From NCBI RefSeq assembly GCF_010686705.1, contig NZ_JAAGWY010000004.1, forward strand, positions 186,001-250,000: a DNA stretch of 64,000 nt. The letters are read 5' to 3'. Position 1 is the stretch's first letter. The number at the start of each line of letters is the position of its first letter. Below, one piece after another: positions 1 to 7,408 of the stretch. The position numbers and the translations under genes were made by a program. The stretch comes from Leifsonia tongyongensis (GTDB taxonomy: Bacteria; Actinomycetota; Actinomycetes; Actinomycetales; Microbacteriaceae). A model generated the notes under the pieces. It saw only the letters and a program-made list of their open reading frames with translations, was not told the DNA's origin and searched no databases.

Positions 1-1
1 C

Positions 2-844
2 TCCAGCAAGCGCTGGGCCCTCGACAAGATCATCGAGCTCATCGACCTCACCACCCTCGAAGGCGCCGACACCCCCGGCAAGGTGCGGTCGCTCGTGGCG
101 AAAGCCATGACGCCGGACCCGGGCGACCTCACCACGCCACGGGTCGCTGCGGTGTGCGTATACGGCGACATGGTCCCCTATGCGGTCGCAGCGCTCGGCG
201 ACGCCCACGTGGCGAAGAACCCCGGCGGCATCGCCGTCGCAGCGGTCGCCACGGCCTTCCCCAGCGGGCGGGCCTCGCTCACAGTGAAACTCGCCGATAC
301 GGCGGATGCGGTGGCCGCGGGAGCCGACGAGATCGACATGGTCATCGACCGTGGCGCCTTCCTCGCCGGCCGCTACGGTCTCGTGTTCGATGAGATCGTG
401 GCCGTCAAGGAGGCCTGCCGTCGCCCCGACGGCACCTACGCTCACCTCAAAGTGATCCTCGAGACGGGGGAGCTGAACACGTACGACAACGTGCGCCGCG
501 CATCCTGGCTCTCCATCCTCGCCGGAGGCGACTTCATCAAGACCTCCACCGGCAAGGTCTCCCCGGCGGCGACACTGCCCGTCACCCTCTCGATGCTCGA
601 GGTCGTGCGCGACTGGCACCGGCTCACGGGCGAGAAGATCGGCGTGAAGCCGGCCGGCGGCATCCGCTCATCGAAGGATGCGATCAAATACCTCGTGACG
701 GTCGCCGAGACCGCAGGCGAAGAGTGGCTGCAGCCGCACCTGTTCCGGTTCGGCGCCTCCAGCCTGCTGAACGATGTGCTGCTCCAGCGGCAGAAGATGA
801 CGACCGGGCACTACTCCGGCGCCGACTACGTGACGATCGACTAA
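2..844 (+). CDS. deoC: Deoxyribose-phosphate aldolase, 5' end cut off
   Basis: This enzyme splits 2-deoxy-D-ribose 5-phosphate into glyceraldehyde 3-phosphate and acetaldehyde in the cytosol. The frame is open from base 2, so the N-terminus lies outside the window; about 280 residues are visible. FIKTSTGKVSP carries the Schiff-base lysine, and VKPAGGIR lies at the phosphate-binding end of the barrel. The start of the visible part (IIELIDLTTLEGADT) matches the family's N-terminal strand. An AAGGA ribosome site and a 9-bp gap lead to the aldehyde dehydrogenase downstream, which could oxidise the acetaldehyde. The family call is secure; the true start cannot be seen. Confidence 0.96.
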   Translation, partial: SSKRWALDKIIELIDLTTLEGADTPGKVRSLVAKAMTPDPGDLTTPRVAAVCVYGDMVPYAVAALGDAHVAKNPGGIAVAAVATAFPSGRASLTVKLADTADAVAAGADEIDMVIDRGAFLAGRYGLVFDEIVAVKEACRRPDGTYAHLKVILETGELNTYDNVRRASWLSILAGGDFIKTSTGKVSPAATLPVTLSMLEVVRDWHRLTGEKIGVKPAGGIRSSKDAIKYLVTVAETAGEEWLQPHLFRFGASSLLNDVLLQRQKMTTGHYSGADYVTID

Positions 845-853
845 GGACAGACA

Positions 854-2362
854 ATGAGTTTCCTCGAATACGCACCTGCGCCCGAGTCGCGGTCGATCCT
901 GAATCTTCGCGACCAGTACGGCCTCTTCATCGACGGCGAGTTCGTCGACGGCGGCGGCCCGGCCTTCCAGACCATCTCGCCCGCATCCGAAGAGCGCATC
1001 GCGACGATCGCCACCGCCGACGCGGGCGACATCGACACGGCGGTCGCGGCAGCGCGCCGCGCCTACGACCGGGTCTGGTCACGCATGAGCGGCTCGGACC
1101 GCGGCAAATACCTGTTCCGCATCGCCCGCCTCATCCAGGAGCGCTCCCGCGAGCTCGCCGTCGCCGAGAGCCTCGACAACGGCAAGCCGATCAAGGAGAG
1201 CCGGGATGTGGATGTCCCGCTCGTCGCGGCGTGGTTCTTCTACTACGCGGGATGGGCCGACAAGCTCGACCACGCCGGTCTCGGCCCCGCTCCGCGCGCG
1301 CTCGGGGTCGCAGCCCAGGTCATCCCGTGGAACTTCCCGCTGCTGATGCTCGCGTGGAAGATCGCCCCCGCGCTCGCGGCGGGCAACACGGTCGTGCTCA
1401 AGCCGGCGGAGACCACGCCCCTGACCGCACTGCTCTTCGCCGAGATCGTGCAGCAGGCCGACCTCCCGGCGGGTGTCGTCAACATCGTCACCGGTGCGGG
1501 CGAGACCGGGCGGCTCCTGGTGAACCACCCCGACGTCAACAAGGTCGCCTTCACCGGTTCGACGGCCGTGGGTCGCGAGATCGCACGTTCGGTGGCCGGC
1601 ACGGACAAGAAGCTGACCCTCGAGCTCGGCGGCAAAGCGGCGAACATCGTGTTCGACGATGCTCCGATCGACCAGGCCATCGAAGGCATCGTCAACGGCA
1701 TCTTCTTCAACCAGGGCCACGTCTGCTGCGCAGGCAGCCGCCTCCTGGTACAGGAGAACATCCACGACGAGGTCGTCGACCGCCTGAAGACGCGACTGTC
1801 GACGCTCCGCCTCGGCGACCCGCTGGACAAGAACACCGACATCGGCGCCATCAACAGTGCCGAACAGCTGCAGCGCATCCGTGAGCTGTCCGACATCGGC
1901 GAGGCCGAGGGGGCCGAACGCTGGAGCCCGGCCTGCGACATCCCGGAGAACGGCTTCTGGTTCGCACCCACGATCTTCACGAACGTGTCGACCAGCCACC
2001 GCATCGCCCGCGAAGAGATCTTCGGGCCGGTGCTGTCCGTGCTGTCGTTCCGCACCCCGGCCGAGGCGATCGCCAAAGCGAACAACACGCCGTACGGGCT
2101 TTCGGCCGGCATCTGGAGCGACAAGGGCAGCCGCATCCTCGCGGTCGCCGACAAGCTGCGCGCCGGAGTGGTCTGGGCGAACACGTTCAACCGGTTCGAC
2201 CCGTCGAGCCCGTTCGGCGGCTACAAGGAGTCGGGCTACGGCCGCGAGGGTGGTCGCCACGGACTGGCTGCCTACCTTAAGCCGGCCATTTCGGCGTCTG
2301 CCGCGAAGGCCGTCACAGCACCCGCATCCACCTCCACCTCCACCAAGGGAGCGAAGAAATGA
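854..2362 (+). CDS. Aldehyde dehydrogenase, full length
   Basis: A 502-residue NAD(P)-dependent aldehyde dehydrogenase. Visible landmarks in order are VIPWNFPLLM at the cofactor site, FTGSTAVGREI, LELGGKAANIV with the general-base Glu, NQGHVCCAGSR with the catalytic Cys, and EEIFGPVLSV near the C-terminus. A Ser/Thr/Lys-rich tail of about 15 residues follows the fold. It is preceded by AAGGACAGAC, a good ribosome site. Its stop overlaps the next start in ATGA, so the two are probably translationally coupled. With deoC upstream, acetaldehyde is the obvious substrate, but that is inference. Confidence 0.93.
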   Translation: MSFLEYAPAPESRSILNLRDQYGLFIDGEFVDGGGPAFQTISPASEERIATIATADAGDIDTAVAAARRAYDRVWSRMSGSDRGKYLFRIARLIQERSRELAVAESLDNGKPIKESRDVDVPLVAAWFFYYAGWADKLDHAGLGPAPRALGVAAQVIPWNFPLLMLAWKIAPALAAGNTVVLKPAETTPLTALLFAEIVQQADLPAGVVNIVTGAGETGRLLVNHPDVNKVAFTGSTAVGREIARSVAGTDKKLTLELGGKAANIVFDDAPIDQAIEGIVNGIFFNQGHVCCAGSRLLVQENIHDEVVDRLKTRLSTLRLGDPLDKNTDIGAINSAEQLQRIRELSDIGEAEGAERWSPACDIPENGFWFAPTIFTNVSTSHRIAREEIFGPVLSVLSFRTPAEAIAKANNTPYGLSAGIWSDKGSRILAVADKLRAGVVWANTFNRFDPSSPFGGYKESGYGREGGRHGLAAYLKPAISASAAKAVTAPASTSTSTKGAKK

Positions 2363-3219
2363 GCCGCCTCGCCGTGCCGAAGACCTACAAGCTGTACATC
2401 GGCGGAAAGTTCCCGCGCAGCGAGTCGGGTCGCACCTTTGAGGTCGTCTCGGCCAAGGGCGCGTTCCTGGCGAACGCGGCCAAAGCATCCCGCAAGGATG
2501 CGCGTGACGCCGTCGTCGCCGCCCGTGCGGCTCTCGGCGGATGGGCCGGTGCGACCGCCTACAACCGCGGCCAGGTGCTCTACCGCATCGCCGAACTCCT
2601 CGAGGGGCGTCGTGCGCAGTTCGTCGACGAGATCGTCCACGCGGAGGGCGTCACCGCGTCCGTCGCAGGTGCTCAGGTCGATGAAGCGATCGACCGCTGG
2701 GTCTGGTACGCCGGATGGACCGACAAGTTCGCCCAGGTGGCCGGCAACGCCAACCCGGTCGCCGGCCCCTACTTCAACATCTCGGTTCCCGAGCCGACCG
2801 GTGTCGTCGCCGTCATCGCCCCACAGGGCTCCAGCCTCCTCGGATTCGTCAGTGCCGTCGCTCCCGCCCTCGTGGCCGGGAACACGGTGGTCGTCGTCGC
2901 GAGCGAGCGGTTCCCGCTGTCGGCGATCAGCCTGAGCGAGGTGCTCGCGACCAGCGACGTCCCGGGCGGCGTGGTGAACATCCTGACCGGCTCGCCGGCC
3001 GAGATCGCTCCGTGGCTCGCATCCCATTCCGATGTCAACGCCGTCGACCTGGTCGGCGCCGGTGACCTCGACTGGGTCGACCTGCAGATCGCGGCCGCCG
3101 AGACGCTGAAGCGCGTCCTGCCGCCGGAGAACGGGGCGGATGCAGCGGCGCCCAGCCTCGATCGGATCACGGCGTTCACGGAGACCAAGACCGTCTGGCA
3201 CACCAAGAGCCTCATCTGA
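2359..3219 (+). CDS. Aldehyde dehydrogenase-like protein lacking the catalytic domain
   Basis: A 286-residue protein that aligns only with the N-terminal, cofactor-binding half of aldehyde dehydrogenases: YIGGKFPRSESGRTFEV, VAVIAPQGSSLLGFV, VAGNTVVVVASERFPLS and GGVVNILTG. After that the chain ends in a short tail (ITAFTETKTVWHTKSLI) with no catalytic Glu-LGG or Cys segment. The stop is clean and codon use is normal, so it does not look like decay. The four-base overlap with the complete aldehyde dehydrogenase suggests a paired subunit. ALDH16-type enzymes carry a full and a truncated ALDH domain in one chain, and this pair looks like a split version; that comparison is inference. Confidence 0.85.
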   Translation: MSRLAVPKTYKLYIGGKFPRSESGRTFEVVSAKGAFLANAAKASRKDARDAVVAARAALGGWAGATAYNRGQVLYRIAELLEGRRAQFVDEIVHAEGVTASVAGAQVDEAIDRWVWYAGWTDKFAQVAGNANPVAGPYFNISVPEPTGVVAVIAPQGSSLLGFVSAVAPALVAGNTVVVVASERFPLSAISLSEVLATSDVPGGVVNILTGSPAEIAPWLASHSDVNAVDLVGAGDLDWVDLQIAAAETLKRVLPPENGADAAAPSLDRITAFTETKTVWHTKSLI

Positions 3220-3281
3220 TCGACGGGTCGTCGTCGGTCGGCGCGCTGGCGGTTCGGAGCCGCGCGGGTGATGATGGATAC

Positions 3282-3866
3282 ATGTCGGAATTCGGAGCCA
3301 CTGCGTTCGTCGGCGACAGCCTGACCCAGGCGGGCCGCTGGGAGGAGTGGTTTCCTGACGAGGATGTGCTGAATTTCGGGGTCAGCGGCAACACCACCGA
3401 TGACGTCATCGTCAGGCTGAGCGAGGTGATCGACTCCGGGCCTGGCTCGATCGTGCTGCTCATCGGAACCAACGATCTCGCCTGGCGCAGGTCGGCCGAG
3501 CACATCGTGCGCAATGTCGAGACCATTCTCGTCACGCTGCGACGGGACCTGCCGGAGACGCGCATCCTGGTGCAGTCCGTGATGCCGCGCGGGCACGAGT
3601 TCGCACCCGAGATCCGCGACGTGAACAGGCACCTCTGGCAGTTCGCTCCGACGATTCACGCACAGTGGCTCGACCTGTGGCCGGCGCTCGCCCTCGAAGA
3701 CGGTGAACTGAATCCGGCGTACTCCGACGACCGCCTGCACCTCAACGAGGCGGGCTACAGCGCGTGGATCGCCGAGTTGAGGCCCGCGCTCGAGCGCCTG
3801 CGCCAACAGCCGCCGTCGAGCCGGGCGATCCAGTTGCCCGACCTGCGCGGCTGGACTGGGCCGTGA
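3282..3866 (+). CDS. SGNH/GDSL-type hydrolase
   Basis: A 194-residue cytosolic esterase/lipase-fold protein with no signal peptide. The nucleophile block FVGDSLTQAG is near the N-terminus. NFGVSGNTTDD supplies the oxyanion Gly, LIGTNDLAW the Asn, and DDRLHLNEAGY the Asp-His pair. Length fits the TesA-like group. The substrate cannot be read from sequence; esters or acyl chains on carbohydrates are usual for the family. It stands alone, convergent with the M20 peptidase gene 16 bp downstream. Confidence 0.88.
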   Translation: MSEFGATAFVGDSLTQAGRWEEWFPDEDVLNFGVSGNTTDDVIVRLSEVIDSGPGSIVLLIGTNDLAWRRSAEHIVRNVETILVTLRRDLPETRILVQSVMPRGHEFAPEIRDVNRHLWQFAPTIHAQWLDLWPALALEDGELNPAYSDDRLHLNEAGYSAWIAELRPALERLRQQPPSSRAIQLPDLRGWTGP

Positions 3867-3882
3867 GCGTTCCCCAGCGTCG

Positions 3883-5235
3883 TCAGCGCGAACGCAGCAG
3901 CGCGGCGTAGAAGCCGATCCCGCGCAGCCAGGTCGCCACCCGGATACGTTCGTTGCGGGCGTGCAGGGTGCCGCGCTCCTCGGTGCTCATCTCGAACGGG
4001 GTGAACCGGTACACCGCGTCGCTGATGGCTGTGAAGTGCCTGCTGTCGCTTGCGCCGAGCATCACGTAGGGCGAGACGATCGCCTCCGGGAAGGTCTCTG
4101 CGATGCTCTCCCGGATCGACTCCCATTCCGCCCCGCTGGTCGGCGAGACAGAGGAAGGCTCGTTGGCGTCGACGACGATCACCTCGACGAACGGGTCGCC
4201 GATCGCACGGCGGACGTGGCGCAGCGTCTCCTCGACGGTCGAACCGACCGCGATCCGCACATTCACCTCTGCGTAGGCCTCTTCGGCGAGGGCGTTGGAG
4301 GCGAGGCTCCCGCTCAGCCGGGTGACGGCCGTGGTCGTCCGCACGATCGCCCTGGTCTCGTCGCTGAGGCGCCCGAACGCTGCGATCAGGAGCGGCTTGA
4401 GCAGGCGCGCCCGCGTGAACACGTGCCGCAGCGGCCCACTGGCGTGGCCGCCCAGCGTCTCGATCATCTGCAGGTCGGTCTCCGACAGGCGCGCCGGGAA
4501 GGGCCGTCCGTTCAGGCGGGTGATCGCACGCGCGAGACGCACTGGCGCGCTCATCCGGGGCGGGGTCGAGGCGTGGCCGCCGGGCTGGCTCACCTGCAGT
4601 CGCAGCGTGGTGATCCCCTTCTCGCTGACCCCGACCACGGCTATCGGGTCGTGCACGGCGGGGAAGACGCCCTCCACGATCGCACCGCCCTCGTCGACGA
4701 CCATGGCCGGCCGGATGCCTCGCTCCGCCAGGTGCGCGACAACGGCCTGCGCGCCTTTGCCGGTGGTCTCCTCGTCGTGCCCGAAGCTCAGGTAGACGTC
4801 GTGCTGCGGCAGGTGACCGGCGCCCACGAGCGCGTCGACCGCCTCGAGGATCGCGACGAGCGCACCCTTGTCGTCGAGCGTCCCGCGGCCCCAGAGCACC
4901 CGATCCTGGTCAGACCCGACCAGGTCGGCGGCGAACGGCGGATGCTCCCAGCCCTCCTCCTCGGCGGGGACGACGTCGTAGTGCGCCATCAGAATCGTCG
5001 GCGCGCCGGGCTCGCGCCCTGCCCAGCGGTAGAGCATCGAGTGGCGCGCGATGAGGGTGCGCTCGACCGTGGCGTGGAGTTCGGGGTAGAGGCGGGGAAG
5101 TGCCTCGACGAAGGAGTCGAAGTACTGCCACTGGGTCGTCTCGATCTCGTTGCGGGACATCGTCGGGATACGCAGGAGTTCACGGAACCGATCCACAGCC
5201 ACGGCGTTCTCGTGTTCCAGGGCGCAGTCGGGCAT
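3883..5235 (-). CDS. M20/M25/M40 family metallopeptidase
   Basis: About 450 residues. Family motifs are MAHYDVVPAEEEGW (first metal His and Asp), WGRGTLDDKGA (bridging Asp), FGHDEETTGKGA (catalytic and metal Glu) and a dimerisation lid domain in the middle. The best fit is the carboxypeptidase S / Gly-X dipeptidase branch, cleaving short peptides or N-acyl amino acids in the cytosol; no signal peptide is present. The frame is open further upstream into the macrodomain gene. I prefer the ATG at 5235 because TACAGT (5242-5247 on the opposite strand) lies exactly six bases before it, and because the upstream residues are low-complexity Arg/Pro/Cys. Confidence 0.9.
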   Translation of the reverse strand: MPDCALEHENAVAVDRFRELLRIPTMSRNEIETTQWQYFDSFVEALPRLYPELHATVERTLIARHSMLYRWAGREPGAPTILMAHYDVVPAEEEGWEHPPFAADLVGSDQDRVLWGRGTLDDKGALVAILEAVDALVGAGHLPQHDVYLSFGHDEETTGKGAQAVVAHLAERGIRPAMVVDEGGAIVEGVFPAVHDPIAVVGVSEKGITTLRLQVSQPGGHASTPPRMSAPVRLARAITRLNGRPFPARLSETDLQMIETLGGHASGPLRHVFTRARLLKPLLIAAFGRLSDETRAIVRTTTAVTRLSGSLASNALAEEAYAEVNVRIAVGSTVEETLRHVRRAIGDPFVEVIVVDANEPSSVSPTSGAEWESIRESIAETFPEAIVSPYVMLGASDSRHFTAISDAVYRFTPFEMSTEERGTLHARNERIRVATWLRGIGFYAALLRSR

Positions 5236-5241
5236 GGATCG

Positions 5242-5247
5242 ACTGTA
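5242..5247 (-). promoter_or_regulatory. Leaderless-type -10 box for the M20 peptidase
   Basis: TACAGT read on the minus strand ends six bases before the ATG, with no Shine-Dalgarno sequence between. It lies inside the 3' end of the operon, so the peptidase may also have its own promoter. Confidence 0.5.
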
Positions 5248-5248
5248 C

Positions 5249-5773
5249 TCATTCACCGGCGGCCGCTCGGAACGCGGCAAGCGCGGTGTCGGAGAAGAGC
5301 ACGAACCGCACCCGCTCCACCGTCCCGGTGGAGGCGGCGAGCACCGAGCGCACCGTGCTGATCGCCGTACGAGCGGCATCGTTCATCGGCCATCCGTAGA
5401 TGCCGGCCGAGATCGCCGGGAAGGCGATGCTCGTGGCACCCAGTTCGCGCGCCACCCGCAGTGACGAGCGGTACGCGTCCTGCAACAGGGGAGTGCGGTC
5501 GTCCGTGGCCGACCAGACGGGGCCGACCGTGTGGATCACCCAGCGTGCGTCGAGGCGCCCCGCCGTCGTGGCCACCGCCTGGCCGGTCGGCAGCCCGTCG
5601 GGGTACGTCGTCGCTCGCAGCCGGCGGCACTCCTCGAGGATCTCGGGGCCGCCGGCCCTGTGGATCGCGCCGTCGACGCCGCCGCCACCGAGCAGTGAAC
5701 TGTTGGCGGCGTTGACGATCGCATCGACCTGTTCGTCGGTGATGTCGCCGCGCACGATCTCGATGCCGCTCAT
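5249..5773 (-). CDS. Macrodomain protein, O-acetyl-ADP-ribose deacetylase type
   Basis: A 174-residue stand-alone macrodomain. VRGDITDEQVDAIVNAANSSL binds the adenine side, GGGGVDGAIHRAGG is the catalytic glycine loop, LPTGQAVATTAG and VIHTVGPVW complete the fold, and ISAGIYGWP forms the diphosphate loop. This layout matches YmdB/MacroD-type enzymes that remove ADP-ribose from acidic residues or deacetylate O-acetyl-ADP-ribose. The gene starts 3 bp after the CsoR-type regulator, so the two share an mRNA. A link to metal or thiol stress is suggested only by that neighbour. Confidence 0.93.
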   Translation of the reverse strand: MSGIEIVRGDITDEQVDAIVNAANSSLLGGGGVDGAIHRAGGPEILEECRRLRATTYPDGLPTGQAVATTAGRLDARWVIHTVGPVWSATDDRTPLLQDAYRSSLRVARELGATSIAFPAISAGIYGWPMNDAARTAISTVRSVLAASTGTVERVRFVLFSDTALAAFRAAAGE

Positions 5774-5776
5774 CGG

Positions 5777-6055
5777 TCAGCTGCGGTTGTTGGAGAGTTC
5801 GTACACTTTCAGCAGTTCGGCGATGGCAGCGTCGCGCGTGCTTCCGCCTTCTTCGAACATTTCGGCCACATGGGTCCTGAGGTGGTTCTCCACCAGGAGC
5901 TTGTTGAGGGAGCCGAGTGATTTCTGGATGGCGAGGGATTGCGTGAGGATGTCGACACAGTAGTCCTCGTTCTCGATCATCTTCTCGACGCCCCGAAGCT
6001 GGCCTTCGAGGATGCGGGCGCGGTGGAGGGCGCGCTTCTTGATGTCTGCGATCAC
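5777..6055 (-). CDS. CsoR/RcnR-family metal- or thiol-responsive repressor
   Basis: A 92-residue all-helical DUF156 repressor. The core RARILEGQLRGVEKMIENEDY is typical of the family. Of the usual sensor positions, Cys33 and His58 are present, but the second Cys of CsoR is replaced by His62 (ENHLRTHV). The set C-H-H resembles RcnR/FrmR-type sensors more than copper CsoR. The start is GTG; TATCGT ends seven bases before it, and a perfect TACCCCT/AGGGGTA palindrome covers the expected -35 position, so the gene is probably autorepressed. No copper ATPase or chaperone lies nearby; the downstream genes are a macrodomain protein and a peptidase. Confidence 0.9.
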   Translation of the reverse strand: MIADIKKRALHRARILEGQLRGVEKMIENEDYCVDILTQSLAIQKSLGSLNKLLVENHLRTHVAEMFEEGGSTRDAAIAELLKVYELSNNRS

Positions 6056-6062
6056 AGGTCAC

Positions 6063-6068
6063 ACGATA
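6063..6068 (-). promoter_or_regulatory. Leaderless-type -10 box of the CsoR-type operon
   Basis: TATCGT on the minus strand ends seven bases before the GTG start of the regulator. The position 17 bases further upstream falls inside the palindromic operator. Confidence 0.55.
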
Positions 6069-6083
6069 CTCTTCGAACGTGTA

Positions 6084-6098
6084 TACCCCTCAGGGGTA
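6084..6098 (+). promoter_or_regulatory. CsoR-type operator palindrome
   Basis: TACCCCT-C-AGGGGTA is a perfect 7-bp inverted repeat around one base. G/C-tract palindromes flanked by TA are the known operator form for CsoR-family repressors. It lies 29 bases upstream of the regulator's start codon and overlaps the expected -35 region of that promoter. Confidence 0.75.
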
Positions 6099-6145
6099 CC
6101 GTGAGCCCTCCTTCGGGTGGGCAGGCGATATATGCCGCCGACAGC

Positions 6146-6162
6146 ATCTGCGCCTAGCAGAT
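6146..6162 (+). other. Small hairpin in the CsoR/FucU-like intergenic region
   Basis: ATCTGC and GCAGAT pair perfectly around a five-base loop. The role is unknown. It sits in the gap between the regulator (6055) and the RbsD/FucU-like gene (6300). The gap also holds the operator and a weaker TACCCC...GGGGG element at about 6207-6224, but no other gene. Confidence 0.35.
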
Positions 6163-6299
6163 ACGTCCCCCGGAATGGGTCTGGTTTCCCGGCGCGTCAC
6201 GTGAATTACCCCATAACGGGGGGTGGGGTGCCCTAAACAGACGGGTCTATGCTCTGCGTAGGGGTTGAGAAATATTCGTTTAACAGGAAAGGCCCGACT

Positions 6300-6725
6300 T
6301 TGCTGAAGAACCTCAGCCCGCTGCTGTCCGGCGCGCTTTTAAGCGCTCTGGATTCCATGGACGATGGCGACCTCCTTACGTTGGTCGGCAGCGGCTACCC
6401 AGAAGAAGAAATCGTTTCACCCGTCATTCATCTCGGTGAGGTGACGACAGAGGCCGCGGCAGACGCGATCCTCAGCGTCGTTCCGCTCGACTGCCACGAT
6501 CCGGCTCCCATAGCGTTTCTGGACTGCACAGGCACCCTCGACGACTTGCCAGACGTGGCATTCGCAGTGAACGGCATCGCGTCCGATGCCGAACTCCGCC
6601 GCATTTCGATGTCACGCCTCGAGCTCGACGAATTCGTCGCGCTCGCCCGTCAGTCCGTGGTGACCGTGCGTGTGGGCTCAGATGCCCCACCGTGCGCGTT
6701 CCTCCTCCGGAAAGGCATCTGCTAA
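6300..6725 (+). CDS. RbsD/FucU-family protein with altered active site
   Basis: About 141 residues, matching the fucose mutarotase/ribose pyranase fold from end to end: LKNLSPLLSGALLSALDSM at the N-terminus and a C-terminal VRVGSDAPPCAFLLRKGIC. I chose TTG at 6300 because AGGAAAGG lies seven bases upstream and the product then begins M-L-K like FucU; an ATG at 6249 would add an unmatched extension. The catalytic His of the GHGD motif is Asp here (MDDGD, residue 22), and the following DAxFP block reads GSGYP. The usual sugar epimerisation is therefore doubtful. No sugar kinase or transporter is adjacent. Confidence 0.78.
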   Translation: MLKNLSPLLSGALLSALDSMDDGDLLTLVGSGYPEEEIVSPVIHLGEVTTEAAADAILSVVPLDCHDPAPIAFLDCTGTLDDLPDVAFAVNGIASDAELRRISMSRLELDEFVALARQSVVTVRVGSDAPPCAFLLRKGIC

Positions 6726-6849
6726 GGGCGCGTGCAGGGGGTCGGCCTGCACCACGCATTCGGCCGGGTCTCTCGTCCGCCGCGAACGAGCGGTGGGCGG
6801 GGAGCCCCCGGCCAGGGGCGCCGGCGCGGTGCCGTAGACTCGGTCAGCT

Positions 6850-7191
6850 ATGACACGACCGGCGGCCAGACCCGAATTCTCCCGCAGCGCGCTCGTACCC
6901 GGCTTCCTCGGGGCCATCGTCCTCATCGCCGGCTTCGCGCTCATCGGAACCGAGTGGTACCTGTACGTGCAGTACGCCGTCAGCATCCTCGCCCTCATCC
7001 TGTGCGTATTCGCCGGGCAGGCGAAGCAATGGTGGTGGCTGGCCGGGCTCCTTCCGATCGCCGTGATCTGGAATCCGGTGTGGCCGATCACGCTCGCCGA
7101 CCTCGTCCTCCGCGGACTCGAACTCGTCGCGGCGGTCGTCTTCGTCGGCGCGGCGATCGTCATCAAGGTCCCGGTCGATCACCGACGCTGA
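6850..7191 (+). CDS. Small four-helix membrane protein (DUF6804-like)
   Basis: A 113-residue protein with about four hydrophobic helices (residues 15-33, 36-55, 62-80, 85-106) and a conserved-looking loop KQWWWLAGLLPIAVIWNPVWP. The family is widespread in actinobacteria but has no known function. A TAGACT box ends nine bases before the ATG and there is no clear ribosome site. It is flanked by unrelated genes, so context does not help. Confidence 0.75.
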   Translation: MTRPAARPEFSRSALVPGFLGAIVLIAGFALIGTEWYLYVQYAVSILALILCVFAGQAKQWWWLAGLLPIAVIWNPVWPITLADLVLRGLELVAAVVFVGAAIVIKVPVDHRR

Positions 7192-7408
7192 CCCGAAGGG
7201 TTCGCCACACCCACCGGATCGGTGGTGTCGAACTGCCTCCTCTCGCGTAAACTGGGAATGCGTCACCGGTTTCGTGACGCACTCGCTCGTCTCGGCCGGG
7301 ATCACCCTCTCCGGCTGCCACGGCTGACATCTCAGCCACACGGCGTCGCCCGCCCACACCGGCGGCGCGCAGCGGTCGCAGCCGACCGCCCGCTCTCACT
7401 GGAGGACC

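Noticed and set aside
1079-2488. 469-codon open frame opposite the aldehyde dehydrogenase
   Set aside because: It is antisense to a well-matched enzyme; the product is Arg/Gly/Asp-rich with no recognisable fold, as expected from third-position GC bias.
2359-3219. Frameshifted remnant of a second full aldehyde dehydrogenase
   Set aside because: No ALDH catalytic-domain sequence follows in any frame before the SGNH gene, and the short protein ends cleanly, so it is not a simple frameshift.
6207-6224. Second CsoR-type operator near TACCCC...GGGGG
   Set aside because: The arms do not match well and the spacer is long; noted only as a weak element.
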